A DNA stretch of 64,000 nt from Micromonospora ferruginea (GTDB lineage Bacteria > Actinomycetota > Actinomycetes > Mycobacteriales > Micromonosporaceae), in the NCBI RefSeq assembly GCF_013694245.2, contig NZ_CP059322.2:5401001-5465000 (forward strand), given 5' to 3'. Below, piece after piece: positions 19,725 to 30,753 of this stretch (position 1 is the first letter of the stretch; each line of letters begins with the position of its first letter). Under the pieces are notes generated by a model, which was not told where the DNA came from, searched no databases, and saw only the letters and a program-made list of their open reading frames with translations. A program made the translations under genes and the position numbers.

Positions 19725-19780
19725 CTCTGTGGACCGCCGGGCCGACCGGTGGATCACCGGCCGGCCCGGTCACGTGTCCG

Positions 19781-21727
<1,947 letters not shown>

Positions 21728-22272
21728 GCTCGGCCACTTTCTCGCACCGGCCGCGCGTGGGCGCGGGGCGCGGGTTCGGCGGACAGGACGCGACGTCGGC
21801 GCGCCCGGACCGCCCCCGGGATCGCCAGGTCACGGATCGTGCGCGCCGGGCGCCGCGGTTGCCCGCGGATCGCGATCGGCTCGGACCCGATGTGGGACAA
21901 TGATCAAGGGCCCTGCGGGCCCGTGTCCGTCGCTCCGTGTCGGGTCTTTCGTCTCGCCTCCAATCTTACTGTGCGCAGCCGACCAAACCGCCACTCGGCA
22001 CCCCTTGAGGGCGGCTGAGAATGCCGTAGCCGGACGAACCTCGCTGCCCGCGACTCCCCCTACACGCCAGCGACGCCGTGCCGCGCCACCGGCCCCCGTG
22101 AGCGGTGGACGTCCCCGGCCCATGATCGGCGGCCACCGTGACCGGGGGTCGCGGTGGAACTCGACGTGCCGTACCTTTTGCGGCGCCGCCGTTGCGGTCT
22201 TGATCTTTCGCGCCCGGACCGGGGACCATCGGCGGAGATGGTCCGACAGACGCATGGTGAGAGGTGACGCAG
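21728..22272. other. Divergent intergenic region gyrB / 187-aa gene
   Basis: 545 bases with no supported gene. It should hold the gyrB promoter and that of the plus-strand gene. The only structure I see is a small hairpin, GGGCCC-TGC-GGGCCC at about 21909-21923. I could not pick a convincing -35/-10 pair for gyrB. Confidence 0.5.
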
Positions 22273-22827
22273 ATGGGGCTGGACAACGTCGCGGTGCACT
22301 GGCCGCGTACCGGCCGCTTCTACGATCCGGTCGCGCCGGCCGAGTTCGTGGACTTCGGCGAGATCGTGGACGTACCCCGCATCTCCGCCCCGACCGCCGC
22401 GCTCGCCGAGCTGATCGCGAAGACCGGCACCGTGCGGGCGACCGCCTACACGGAGCTGGTCGACCTGATCCTCGGCCTGGAGAATGTGCTCTACGCCACG
22501 GAGAACGCCGCCGAGGACGAGGACCCGGTGATCGACCCGGACGGCTGCGCCTGGATCGCCGAGGGCGTGGAGAAGTTCGTCGCCCGGCACCGGCCCTACG
22601 GCGAGACGGTGACGTTCGAGTCGGTCAGCGAGGTGCTGCGCGCGCTGCTCGGCGACGGGCGGCTGGCCGAGCAGCAGCTCCGCTGGCTGGACAGCCGGCT
22701 GGACAAGCTGCGCGACGACAGCGGTGAGCCGCCGCAGTGGAACTTCACCTGCGCCGAGCTGAGCGTGCTGGCCGCGTTCTACCGGCGCTGCGCGGAGCGC
22801 GGCTTCGCCGTCTACGCGGACGTGTGA
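22273..22827 (+). CDS. Conserved hypothetical protein, 184 aa
   Basis: Begins MGLDNVAVHWPRTGRFYDPV, is soluble and acidic, rich in helices, with no membrane segment or recognised motif. Segments such as LVDLILGLENVLYATENAAE and FTCAELSVLAAFYRRCAERG look like ordered helices. It sits alone on the plus strand between gyrB and the recF operon, facing into the DUF721 gene stop. A GTG at 22264 is an alternative start. I do not recognise a family. Confidence 0.75.
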   Translation: MGLDNVAVHWPRTGRFYDPVAPAEFVDFGEIVDVPRISAPTAALAELIAKTGTVRATAYTELVDLILGLENVLYATENAAEDEDPVIDPDGCAWIAEGVEKFVARHRPYGETVTFESVSEVLRALLGDGRLAEQQLRWLDSRLDKLRDDSGEPPQWNFTCAELSVLAAFYRRCAERGFAVYADV

Positions 22828-22833
22828 CGCCGG

Positions 22834-23472
22834 TCAGCCGTAGGTGTCGCGCGGGCCGCGCCCGCGTACCCGTCGGGGGCCGCGCGACCACGACGGCGCC
22901 GCCGGGCCGTGGATGTGCAGCTTGCGCACCACGTTGTGGCCGACCTCGCTGGCGATCTGCTTGAGCAGCGAACCGGCCAGCAGCCGGAGCTGGGTCGCCC
23001 ACGCGGTCGAGCGGGCCTCCACGGTCAGCTCGCCGTTCTCCAGCTTGACCGGGCGGCTGTGCTGGGCGACCTCCGGGCCGACCACCTTCTCCCAGGCGCC
23101 GAAGACGGTCGCCTCGGCCGCCGGCTGCTGCCAGCCGCGCGCCTTGACCAGCTTGTCGAGCACCGCGCCGAGCGGCTGCGGGTCACGCGGGTCCGGCCCG
23201 GGGCCGGAGTAGCCGCGCAGCCGCTTCTCACCGTCGCCGCGGACCGCGCTGCGCCGCCGGGTGCCGGCCGCGGCCTGACGCTTGGCCTTCGCCGCGTCCA
23301 GCACCGCCCGGGCCAGCTCCGGCCCGGCCGTGCCCTCCGTCGCCGCGCCCGGCTCGCCGTCCGCCGGCTTCCCGGGGGTACGCGCCGCGGGCCCGCCCCG
23401 GCCGGCCGGCCCCCCGTCCCGTCCCGGCCCCAGCCGGGCGGGCGGGAGCCGCACCTCGTCGTCATCCGGCAC
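22834..23472 (-). CDS. DUF721 (DciA-family) protein
   Basis: About 212 residues. The C-terminal 95 carry the DUF721 domain: PLGAVLDKLVKARGWQQPAA, VFGAWEKVVGPEVAQHSRPV, LTVEARSTAWATQLRLLAGS, LLKQIASEVG. DciA proteins load or stimulate the replicative helicase in bacteria lacking DnaC/DnaI, and the mycobacterial Rv0004 at the same position belongs to this group. The N-terminal half is Pro/Gly/Arg-rich and probably disordered. The start is a GTG overlapping the recF stop (23472), with a second GTG at 23490 possible. Confidence 0.85.
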   Translation of the reverse strand: MPDDDEVRLPPARLGPGRDGGPAGRGGPAARTPGKPADGEPGAATEGTAGPELARAVLDAAKAKRQAAAGTRRRSAVRGDGEKRLRGYSGPGPDPRDPQPLGAVLDKLVKARGWQQPAAEATVFGAWEKVVGPEVAQHSRPVKLENGELTVEARSTAWATQLRLLAGSLLKQIASEVGHNVVRKLHIHGPAAPSWSRGPRRVRGRGPRDTYG

Positions 23473-24595
23473 GTCGTACCGTCCCCTCACCGACCGTCCA
23501 GCGGGTGCCGCGCAGCGCCGCCGGCACGTCGTCGTCCACCGCGCAGGTGACCAGGAGCTGGCTCGCGCCGCCGACCAGCTCGGCCAGGCGTTCCCGCCGG
23601 CCGGTGTCCAGCTCGGCGAAGACGTCGTCCAGCACCAGCACCGGCTCGATCCCGTCGGCGCGCAGCAGGTCGTACCCGGCCAGCCGCAGCGCCAGCGCGT
23701 ACGACCAGGACTCACCGTGGCTGGCGTACCCCTTGGCGGGCAGCGGGCCGAGCGTGAGCGCCAGGTCGTCGCGGTGCGGGCCGACCAGCGTCGTGCCCCG
23801 TTCGATCTCGGTGGAGCGGTTCGCGGCCAGCGCGGTGGCCAGCGCCTCGGCCAGCGCCGCCCGGTCGGCGGCCGGCTCCGGCAGCTCGACCGAGGGCCGG
23901 TAGGCGATGCCGGCCGCGCCCCGCCCGGCCGCGACCGCGTCGTACGCCTTCGCCACGTGCGGGGTGAGCGCGGCGACCAGCTCCAGCCGGCCGGCGAGCA
24001 GGTCGGCGCCGTGCTGCGCCAGGTGGGTGTCCCAGACGGCGAGCGTGGACAGGTCGCCGCCACGGGAGCCGCCGGTCTTGCGGGCGAGGTACGACGTGCG
24101 CAGCAGCGCGTTGCGTTGCTTGACCACCCGCTCGTAGTCGGCGCGGACGCCGGCGTAGCGGGGTTGCCGGGTGACCAGCAGGTCGTCGAGGTAGCGGCGG
24201 CGTTCGGCCGGGTCACCCCGGACGAGTTCCAGGTCCTCCGGCGCGAACAGCACCAGCCGCAGCGCGCCGAGCACGTCCCGGGCGCGGCGGGCCGGGGAGC
24301 GGCCGAGCCGCGCCCGGTTGGCCTTGCCCGGGACGATCTCCAGCTCGACCAGCAGCTCCCGGCCCTCGTGCACCACGGCGCAGCGGATCACCGCCGAGGT
24401 GGCGCCCATCCGGACCAGCGGGGCGTCCGTGGCGACCCGGTGCGAGTCCAGGGTCGCCACGTAGCCCAGCGCCTCGACCAGGTTGGTCTTGCCGACGCCG
24501 TTGGCGCCGACCAGCACGTTCGGGCCGGGCTCCAGGTCGACGCCGACCCGCTCGTACGAGCGGAAGTCGACCAGTTCGAGCCGGCGGACGTACAC
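23462..24595 (-). CDS. recF: DNA replication and repair protein RecF
   Basis: 377 residues with an SMC-like ATPase. Walker A is GANGVGKT at about 30-37, in VLVGANGVGKTNLVEALGYV. The signature region is SWSYALALRLAGYDLL and Walker B is PVLVLDDVFAELD. It loads RecA at gaps with RecO/RecR. Initiation is GTG with MYVRRLELVDFRSY, the family N terminus. The stop overlaps the next gene, and 16 bases separate it from gnd. Confidence 0.97.
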   Translation of the reverse strand: MYVRRLELVDFRSYERVGVDLEPGPNVLVGANGVGKTNLVEALGYVATLDSHRVATDAPLVRMGATSAVIRCAVVHEGRELLVELEIVPGKANRARLGRSPARRARDVLGALRLVLFAPEDLELVRGDPAERRRYLDDLLVTRQPRYAGVRADYERVVKQRNALLRTSYLARKTGGSRGGDLSTLAVWDTHLAQHGADLLAGRLELVAALTPHVAKAYDAVAAGRGAAGIAYRPSVELPEPAADRAALAEALATALAANRSTEIERGTTLVGPHRDDLALTLGPLPAKGYASHGESWSYALALRLAGYDLLRADGIEPVLVLDDVFAELDTGRRERLAELVGGASQLLVTCAVDDDVPAALRGTRWTVGEGTVRRAG

Positions 24596-24611
24596 AGGCT
24601 GTGGATACCGG

Positions 24612-25484
24612 TCAGCGCTTGTGGACGGCGTGACCGCCGAACTGCTGGCGCAGCGCGGCGACGGCCTTCATGGCGGGCGACTCGTCCTGCCGGGAGGCGA
24701 ACCGGGCGAAGAGCGCGGCGGTGATGACGTTGAGCGGCACGGCGAGCCGGACCGCCTCGTCGACCGTCCAGCGGCCCTCGCCGGTGTCCTCGGTGTAGTC
24801 GCTCAGCTCGGCCAGCTCCGGGTCCTCGTCGAGCGCCCGGTCGAGCAGGTCGAGCAGCCAGGACTGGACGACGGTGCCCTTTCGCCACGACTTGACCACG
24901 CCGGGGACGTTGGTCACGAGTTCGGACGCCGAGAGCAGCTCGAAGCCCTCGGCGTAGGCGTGCATCAGGCCGTACTCGATGCCGTTGTGCACCATCTTGG
25001 CGTAGTGGCCGGCGCCGACCGGGCCGGCGTGCACGAAGCCGAACTCGCCCTCCGGCTTGAGCGCGTCGAAGATCGGCATGAGCCGGTCGACGTGCTGCTG
25101 CGCGCCGCCGACCATCAGCCCGTAGCCGTTCTGCCGGCCCCAGACGCCACCGGAGACGCCGACGTCGACGTAGCCGATGCCCCGCTCGTTCAGGCGCTCG
25201 GCGCGCGGGGCGTCGTCGCTGAACCGGGAGTTGCCGCCGTCGATGACGATGTCGCCCTCGCCGAGCACGCCGGCCAGCTCGTCGATGGTGGCGTCGGTGA
25301 CGCCGGCGGGCACCATGACCCAGACCGCGCGCGGTGCGTCGAGCTTCTCGGCCAGCTCCGCGAGGCTCGCGGCGTCGCTGAGCTCCGGGTTGCGGTCGAA
25401 GCCGACCACCTCGTGCCCGGCGGCGCGCAGCCGTTCGCGCATGTTGCCACCCATCCGGCCGAGTCCTACCAGGCCGAGCTGCAT
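24612..25484 (-). CDS. gnd: 6-phosphogluconate dehydrogenase (decarboxylating), short form
   Basis: 290 residues, the short actinobacterial type (GntZ/GND1-like). It oxidises 6-phosphogluconate to ribulose-5-phosphate in the pentose phosphate pathway. The Rossmann loop GLVGLGRMGGNM is at residues 4-15, the substrate loop is DGGNSRFSDD, and the catalytic segments are VGVSGGVWGRQNG and GAGHYAKMVHNGIEYG. Its place between dnaN and recF is the usual one in actinobacteria. Confidence 0.95.
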   Translation of the reverse strand: MQLGLVGLGRMGGNMRERLRAAGHEVVGFDRNPELSDAASLAELAEKLDAPRAVWVMVPAGVTDATIDELAGVLGEGDIVIDGGNSRFSDDAPRAERLNERGIGYVDVGVSGGVWGRQNGYGLMVGGAQQHVDRLMPIFDALKPEGEFGFVHAGPVGAGHYAKMVHNGIEYGLMHAYAEGFELLSASELVTNVPGVVKSWRKGTVVQSWLLDLLDRALDEDPELAELSDYTEDTGEGRWTVDEAVRLAVPLNVITAALFARFASRQDESPAMKAVAALRQQFGGHAVHKR

Positions 25485-25524
25485 GTGTTGCTACCTCCGT
25501 ACGTCGGGGTGGTGCTGCCTGCGA

Positions 25525-26658
25525 TCAGCGGGAGACGCGGATCGGCATGATGAGGTACCGGTACCCCGGAATGACCTCGCCATCCTCGCCGGCCGGGGAA
25601 AGGACCGCGGGCTTGAACGCGTCGACGAAGCGCAGCAGGGCGAACTGGGCGCCCAGGTTGGCCAGGCCGTCGATCAGGTACTGCGGGTTGAAGCCGATGG
25701 TGAGCGGGTCACCGCTGAAGGTGGCCTCCATGGCCTCGCTGGCCCGGGCCTCCTCGGTGCCGCCGGCCTCCACCACGAGGCCGTCGGAGCTGAAGCTGAG
25801 CAGCACCGGGGTGGTGCGCTCGGCGACCAGCGCCACCCGCTTGACCACCTCGATCAGCGTGGCGACCGCGACGCGGGCCTCGGCGTTGTGGTCGGCCGGG
25901 AACAGCGAGCGCACCGGCGGGTAGTTGGCGCCGTCGAGCAGCCGGCTGGTGGTCCGCCGGGTGCCGCCGGAGAAGCCGATCATGCCCTCGCCGGCCCCAC
26001 CGGAGGAGAGCGCCATGGTCACGTGGCCGCCGAGCGGGCCGAGCGCCTTGGCGGTGTCGTTCAGGGTGCGGGCCGGCACCAGCGCGTTGAGGCTGATCTC
26101 CGGGTCGTCCGGGTTCCACTCCATCTCGCGCAGCGCGAGGCGGTAGCGGTCGGTGGCGAGCATGGCCATCGTGCCGCCGGACAGCTCGAGCCGGACGCCG
26201 GTCATCATCGGCAGCGTCTCGTCGCGGCCGGCGGCCACGGCGACCTGGGCCACGGCGGCGGCGAAGGCGGCCGCGTCGACGGTGCCGGCGCTCTCCGGCA
26301 TCTCCGGGAGGGTCGGGTAGTCCTCCACCGGCATGGTGGGCAGCGTGAACCGGGCGCTGCCGCAGACCAGCTCCAGGTGCGCGCCGACGGCGGCGATGTC
26401 CACCGGCTTGGCCGGCAGCGCCTTGGTGATCTCGGCGAGCAGTCGACCGGAGACCAGGGCCGCGCCGTCCGCGTCACCCTGCACCTCGACGGTGACCTGG
26501 CTGGAGACCTCGTAGTCGAAGCCGGAGACCTGGAGGTTGCCGTCGGTCACCCGGAGCATCACCCCGGCCAGCACCGGTACGGAGGGTCGGTTGGGCAGGC
26601 TCTTGGCGGTCCACGCGACCGCCTCGGCGAGCGCGTCGCGCTCCACTCGGAACTTCAT
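25525..26658 (-). CDS. dnaN: DNA polymerase III beta sliding clamp
   Basis: 377 residues forming three repeated clamp domains, from MKFRVERDALAEAVAWTAKS to the typical C terminus ending YLIMPIRVSR. It forms the dimeric ring that tethers the polymerase. The ATG at 26658 has GGAGG five bases upstream, overriding the longer frame that runs back into oriC. It is separated from dnaA by oriC, as in other actinobacteria. Confidence 0.98.
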   Translation of the reverse strand: MKFRVERDALAEAVAWTAKSLPNRPSVPVLAGVMLRVTDGNLQVSGFDYEVSSQVTVEVQGDADGAALVSGRLLAEITKALPAKPVDIAAVGAHLELVCGSARFTLPTMPVEDYPTLPEMPESAGTVDAAAFAAAVAQVAVAAGRDETLPMMTGVRLELSGGTMAMLATDRYRLALREMEWNPDDPEISLNALVPARTLNDTAKALGPLGGHVTMALSSGGAGEGMIGFSGGTRRTTSRLLDGANYPPVRSLFPADHNAEARVAVATLIEVVKRVALVAERTTPVLLSFSSDGLVVEAGGTEEARASEAMEATFSGDPLTIGFNPQYLIDGLANLGAQFALLRFVDAFKPAVLSPAGEDGEVIPGYRYLIMPIRVSR

Positions 26659-26819
26659 CAATGCCTCCGCGTCGACGTCAGCGACAACTCTCTCATGCCG
26701 ACCGCTGCCACCCGCCCCGCCCGACCGTGCGGGTACCCCTCGCACCTTAGGGCGCGAGGGCATCGGCTGTGCGCCCGACCCCGATGGATCCAGGTGCCCG
26801 GGCGACTGCCGACGGCAGT

Positions 26820-27310
26820 GCACGACCCGATCCACAGGAAGTCCAACGGTGATGATTGGTTTTTGTTGTTTAGAAGAGATAACTCATCGTCTTCATCGCA
26901 CCTGTGCAAACTGTGGAGAACCCGCGTCTGCCCAGGTCAGACAGGTTATCCACCGGTGGTTTCGCTGTGGAGAACCAGGGGTACAACTCGTGCCCCGGTC
27001 CACAGCCGTCGCCAGCAGCCGGGTTTTCCACCGCTGTCCACCGGTTGTCCACCGGTTATCCACGGGGTTTCTCCCCAGTGCTGTGGACGGCGCGGACGAC
27101 GCCGGGCGTCGTCATCCCCAGAACCTTCAACAGGTCGCCCACAGGCGGACCGTCGTCGGTGGACAACGCGGACGTTGTCCCCAGGCGTCCACAGGCTCGT
27201 CCCCAGGAGTTGTCCACAGTCTGTGGGTAACCGGCCGGATGCAGACGGTGTTTATCCACCGCCTGTGACACAGGGGGTGTGGACAACCGGTACGAGCTGT
27301 GGACGAGCAC
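26820..27310. other. oriC: Chromosomal replication origin oriC
   Basis: About 16 DnaA-box-like 9-mers in both orientations lie between dnaN and dnaA. The best are TTGTCCACA (27210), TGTGGACAA (27278), TTATCCACC (26946 and 27252), TTATCCACG (27056), TTGTCCACC (27045), GGTGGACAA (27158), TGTGGAGAA (26912 and 26966) and TGTGGACGA (27298). The density and the actinobacterial preference for TTGTCCACA support origin function. No open frame across it looks coding. Confidence 0.93.
26849..26888. other. AT-rich tract, candidate DNA unwinding element
   Basis: GGTGATGATTGG is followed by a T/G-rich run (TTTTTGTTGTTTAG) and AGAGATAACTC, by far the most AT-rich tract beside the box array. It is on the dnaN side of oriC, where strand opening could begin. 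Confidence 0.55.
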
Positions 27311-27395
27311 GACACCGATCCTGGGCTCTCCACCGGGTCGAGGGTCAACGGGCGGCCTCGTCCCCACCCGCCGCCGGCCCCGCCGGAGACGAAGA

Positions 27396-27423
27396 AGCCC
27401 GGCCGGAGGCGTCCGGCCGGGCT
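27396..27423 (-). terminator. dnaA terminator
   Basis: AGCCCGGCCGGA-GGCG-TCCGGCCGGGCT forms a perfect 12-bp stem, and the minus-strand transcript then reads TTCTTCGTC. It stops dnaA transcription before oriC. Confidence 0.8.
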
Positions 27424-27452
27424 GTCGTGACGGGTGCGGAGAGACGAGCGTC

Positions 27453-29306
27453 TCAGGTGTTCTGCTTGATCCGGTTGGTCAGCTCGGCGATCTGGTTGTA
27501 GAGCGAACGCCGCTCCGCCATCTGCTGACGGATCTTGCGGTCGGCGTGCATCACCGTGGTGTGGTCGCGCCCGCCGAACGCCTGCCCGATCCGGGGCAGC
27601 GACAGGTCGGTCAGCTCGCGACACAGGTACATGGCCACCTGGCGCGCGTTGACCAGCACCCGGGACCGGGAGTGGCCGCGCAGGTCCTCCAGGCTCACCC
27701 CGAAGTACTCGGAGGTGGACGCCATGATCTGGTCGGCGTTGATCTCCGGGCCGGCGCCGTCCGGCATGAAGTCCCGCAGCACCTCCTCGGCCAGCGACAG
27801 CTCGACCGAGGACCGGGTGAGACTGGCGAACGCGGTGACCCGGATCAGCGCGCCCTCCAGCTCCCGGATCGAGTTCGACACCCGGGAGGCGATGAACTCC
27901 AGCACGTCCGGCGGGGCGTACATCCGCTCCTGCGCCGCCTTCTTCTGCAGGATCGCGATCCGGGTCTCCAGGTCCGGCGGCTGGATGTCGGCCAGCAGCC
28001 CCCACTCGAACCGGGTCCGCATCCGGTCCTCCAGCGTGGCGAGCTGGCGCGGCGACCGGTCGGACGTGATCACGATCTGCTTGTTGGCGTTGTGCAGGGT
28101 GTTGAAGGTGTGGAAGAACTCCTCCTGCGTCCGCTCCCGGTTCTCCAGGAACTGGATGTCGTCGATCAGGAGGATGTCCACGTCCCGGTAGCGGCGCTGG
28201 AACGCGCTGGTCTTGTCGTCCCGCAGCGAGTTGATGAAGTCGTTGGTGAACTCCTCGGTCGAGACGTACCGGACCGAGCGGGCGTTGCCCAACGTGGTGG
28301 CGTAGTGCCCGATGGCGTGCAACAGGTGGGTCTTGCCCAACCCGGAGTGGCCGTAGATGAACAGCGGGTTGTACGCCTTGGCCGGCGACTCGGCCACCGC
28401 CACGCTCGCCGCGTGGGCGAAGCGGTTGGACGAGCCGATGACGAACGTCTCGAACATGTACTTCGGGTTGAGCCGGTTGCCGCCGCTCTCCGTACCGCCG
28501 GGCAGGCGGCGGTCGCCCTGGCCGCCGGGGCGGTGGTGGTCGAGCGCGCCGCGACCGGGGCCGTTGTCCGTGGCGCCGTCCCGCGGCAGGCCGCGCAGCG
28601 GCGGGGCGTCGGCCGGTCCGGGCGCCTCCCGGTAGCGCGGCTCGTAGCCGCCGGCGGCGGGGGCGGGTTGCTCGACCCCGGGGCGCTCGTCGAAGGCGCG
28701 GCGCTCGGGCGCGGCGCGGCGCTCGGGCGCGGCGCGGCGCGGTTCGGCGAAGACGGCGCCGAAGAGCGTGTCCTGACCGTCCCGGCCGGCCGGGATCAGG
28801 TGCGGCCGGCCGCCGTCCGCGTTGCGCTGCCGGGGGGCGGGCTCCTCCGCCTCGTGCTCCGGCCGCGGCTCGGCGTACCCCGGTTCGGCGTATCCCGGTT
28901 CGGGACGTGGGGCGGGATAGGCCGGCGCGGCCGGGGCCGGGCCGACCCGGTCGAACCCGGGCAGCAGGTCGGCCGGGCCGTTCGGTTCGGGCAGCGGCTC
29001 CGGATTGCTGCGGTAGACCGTGCCGGCCGGTCGACCGGCCGGGTCCTCGGCCACCCGCACGGTGACGGCCACCTGGATGTCGCGGCCGAGCTGGCGGCTC
29101 AACGCCTCGGTGATGGCCGGGCGGAGCCGGGACTCGATCACGTCCCGGGTGAAGGCGTCCGGGACGGAGAGCAACGCGGTGTCCTCGACGATCGCCCGCA
29201 GCCGGGTGAGGCGCAGGTACGCGCGCTGCTGCGCGGAGATGATCTCGTCGGCGAGTTCCTCGGTGGCCGCCGCCCACACCGCGGCAAGGTCTGTCGCTCC
29301 GGTCAC
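27453..29306 (-). CDS. dnaA: Chromosomal replication initiator DnaA
   Basis: 617 residues. Domain I is about 1-95. Domain II is an unusually long, low-complexity linker (about 100-280, with EPGYAEPGYAEP and repeated RRAAPE units). Domain III is AAA+ with Walker A GHSGLGKT and Walker B DILLIDDIQFL. Domain IV has the DNA-binding signature GGRDHTTVMHADRKI. The long domain II is typical of streptomycetes and relatives. Initiation is GTG. Two DnaA boxes just upstream indicate autoregulation. Confidence 0.98.
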   Translation of the reverse strand: MTGATDLAAVWAAATEELADEIISAQQRAYLRLTRLRAIVEDTALLSVPDAFTRDVIESRLRPAITEALSRQLGRDIQVAVTVRVAEDPAGRPAGTVYRSNPEPLPEPNGPADLLPGFDRVGPAPAAPAYPAPRPEPGYAEPGYAEPRPEHEAEEPAPRQRNADGGRPHLIPAGRDGQDTLFGAVFAEPRRAAPERRAAPERRAFDERPGVEQPAPAAGGYEPRYREAPGPADAPPLRGLPRDGATDNGPGRGALDHHRPGGQGDRRLPGGTESGGNRLNPKYMFETFVIGSSNRFAHAASVAVAESPAKAYNPLFIYGHSGLGKTHLLHAIGHYATTLGNARSVRYVSTEEFTNDFINSLRDDKTSAFQRRYRDVDILLIDDIQFLENRERTQEEFFHTFNTLHNANKQIVITSDRSPRQLATLEDRMRTRFEWGLLADIQPPDLETRIAILQKKAAQERMYAPPDVLEFIASRVSNSIRELEGALIRVTAFASLTRSSVELSLAEEVLRDFMPDGAGPEINADQIMASTSEYFGVSLEDLRGHSRSRVLVNARQVAMYLCRELTDLSLPRIGQAFGGRDHTTVMHADRKIRQQMAERRSLYNQIAELTNRIKQNT

Positions 29307-29360
29307 GTCGTGCCACCCCCTCGCCTGATCCTCACGCCCGCCCGGACGGCTGACCGGTCG

Positions 29361-29380
29361 TCATCCACAAGTTATCCACA
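29361..29380. promoter_or_regulatory. DnaA boxes upstream of dnaA
   Basis: TCATCCACA at 29361-29369 and the perfect TTATCCACA at 29372-29380 are in tandem, about 55 bp before the dnaA start. They are placed to block the dnaA promoter when DnaA is abundant. Confidence 0.8.
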
Positions 29381-29665
29381 GCCTGTGTGTACCGACCGAT
29401 TGTGGCCGCCCACCGGACGCGGGTCGGACCTGCCCCCTGGATTCGCAGAGGCGTTGAAGCGGGTTCACCGTGCCGAACGATTCAACAGCTTGTCCGGTCT
29501 TGCCGGTCGGCGACAAACCCGTACCGACGCCGACCGCAATCGCGCACGCTAACAGCGCGAACCCCGCGCCATCAACCGTCGACACCCGGGGGGCGTCGCC
29601 GACATCCGGGAAATCCGCCCCTTCGGCCACCGTTCCGGCGCAGGTCGGGGACCGGAGTGGGAGGT

Positions 29666-29726
29666 TTGACGGTCATTGCGCCCCTGCGTAGGCTGGAGCG
29701 GATGCTCTCTCGCCCTCTGCTAGGGT
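29666..29726 (+). promoter_or_regulatory. Promoter(s) of the rpmH-rnpA operon
   Basis: TTGACG (29666-29671) and TAGGCT (29689-29694) are spaced by 17 bp, a very good vegetative promoter. A second candidate is TGCTAGGGT, an extended -10, at 29718-29726. Both precede rpmH with a leader of about 160-190 nt in which I see no gene. The rest of the 29381-29886 region shows nothing else. Confidence 0.7.
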
Positions 29727-29886
29727 GATAGATGCTCGCTGTCCGTGGCCGCCTCCCGCAACACCGCAACATCGGGGGCCGGGTCACCGGGCAGCTTCGA
29801 TCGGAGGTCACCGTCGAGGTGATCTGGACCAGCACAGGACCCCGGGCGATCCGCCGCGCGGGGCGTACCACAACGGAGAGCCTGAC

Positions 29887-30024
29887 GTGAGCAAGCGCAC
29901 CTACCAGCCGAACAACCGCCGGCGCGCGAAGACCCACGGCTTCCGGCTGCGCATGCGCACCCGTGCCGGCCGCGCCATCCTGTCGACCCGTCGCGCCAAG
30001 GGCCGCACCCGCCTGGCGGCCTGA
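29887..30024 (+). CDS. rpmH: Ribosomal protein bL34
   Basis: 45 residues, SKRTYQPNNRRRAKTHGFRL then the typical RMRTRAGRAILSTRRAKGR end. It is part of the large ribosomal subunit. It starts with GTG after a short leader and is the first gene of the rpmH-rnpA-yidD-yidC series. Its divergence from dnaA across a shared promoter region is conserved in most bacteria. Confidence 0.98.
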   Translation: MSKRTYQPNNRRRAKTHGFRLRMRTRAGRAILSTRRAKGRTRLAA

Positions 30025-30058
30025 GGCCGTCCGGTCCGGTACGGGGACGTGGGCAGTC

Positions 30059-30469
30059 GTGCTGGCCGCCGCACAGCGACTGCGGCGCAGTAGCGACTTC
30101 GCCGCAGCGGTTCGCGGTGGCCGACGCGTCGGCCGCGGTGCCGTCGTGGTCCACCTGACGGTCCCCGGGCCGACCGACGCCGTGACACCCTCGCCGGAGC
30201 CGGCGCGGAGCAGTGGTGCGGAGAACTCCGCACCCCGCCGCGCCGGCTTCGTCGTGTCCAAGGCCGTCGGCGGCGCGGTGGTCCGCAACAAGGTCCGCCG
30301 CCGGCTCCGGCACCTGGTCCGGGAACGCCTGGCCGAGCTGCCCGCCGGGACCACGCTGGTGGTACGCGCCCTGCCGCCGGCCGCCGACGCGACGTACGCG
30401 CGGCTCGGCGCCGACCTGGACGCCGCCCTGACCGCCGCCCGCGCCCCCCGGGGACGGCGGCCACGATGA
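30059..30469 (+). CDS. rnpA: Ribonuclease P protein component
   Basis: 136 residues. It carries the RNase P protein pattern: LRRSSDFAAAVRGGRRVGRG, the left-handed crossover AGFVVSKAVGGAVVRNKVRR RLRH and VRALPPAADATYARLGADL. It helps the catalytic RNA process tRNA 5' ends. A GTG at 30059 gives the family N terminus LAAAQRLRRSSDF. The stop overlaps the yidD start as ATGA. An insertion of about 20 residues (TVPGPTDAVTPSPEPARSSG) interrupts the usual fold after the second strand. Confidence 0.95.
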   Translation: MLAAAQRLRRSSDFAAAVRGGRRVGRGAVVVHLTVPGPTDAVTPSPEPARSSGAENSAPRRAGFVVSKAVGGAVVRNKVRRRLRHLVRERLAELPAGTTLVVRALPPAADATYARLGADLDAALTAARAPRGRRPR

Positions 30470-30750
30470 CCGGCGGGACCGCGACGCCGTCGCCCACTAC
30501 CGGTGCCCGCATGCTGCTGGCACCCATCATCGCGTACCGTCGGTGGATAAGTCCGGCACTGCCGGCCCGCTGCCGGTTCTACCCGTCGTGCAGTGCCTAC
30601 GCCGTGGAGGCGGTGTCCCGGCACGGTGCGGCGCGGGGGGCCTGGCTGACGGTCCGGCGGCTGTCGCGCTGCCACCCCTTTCACCCAGGTGGACACGACC
30701 CGGTGCCGGAGCCGGGCGGTCGCCGCCGTGCCGACGTGACTGGAGCCTGA
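30466..30750 (+). CDS. yidD: Membrane protein insertion efficiency factor YidD
   Basis: 94 residues. The core is LAPIIAYRRWISPALPARCR, FYPSCSAYAVEAVSRHGAAR and RLSRCHPFHPGGHDPVPE, with the three conserved cysteines. It is a small amphipathic protein of the inner membrane face that assists YidC. It is translationally coupled to rnpA and followed directly by yidC. Confidence 0.95.
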   Translation: MTGGTATPSPTTGARMLLAPIIAYRRWISPALPARCRFYPSCSAYAVEAVSRHGAARGAWLTVRRLSRCHPFHPGGHDPVPEPGGRRRADVTGA

Positions 30751-30753
30751 GAA

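Noticed and set aside
24600..24608. DnaA box TGTGGATAC between gnd and recF
   Set aside because: A single box with one mismatch near a coding edge. It is too weak to list as a site on its own.
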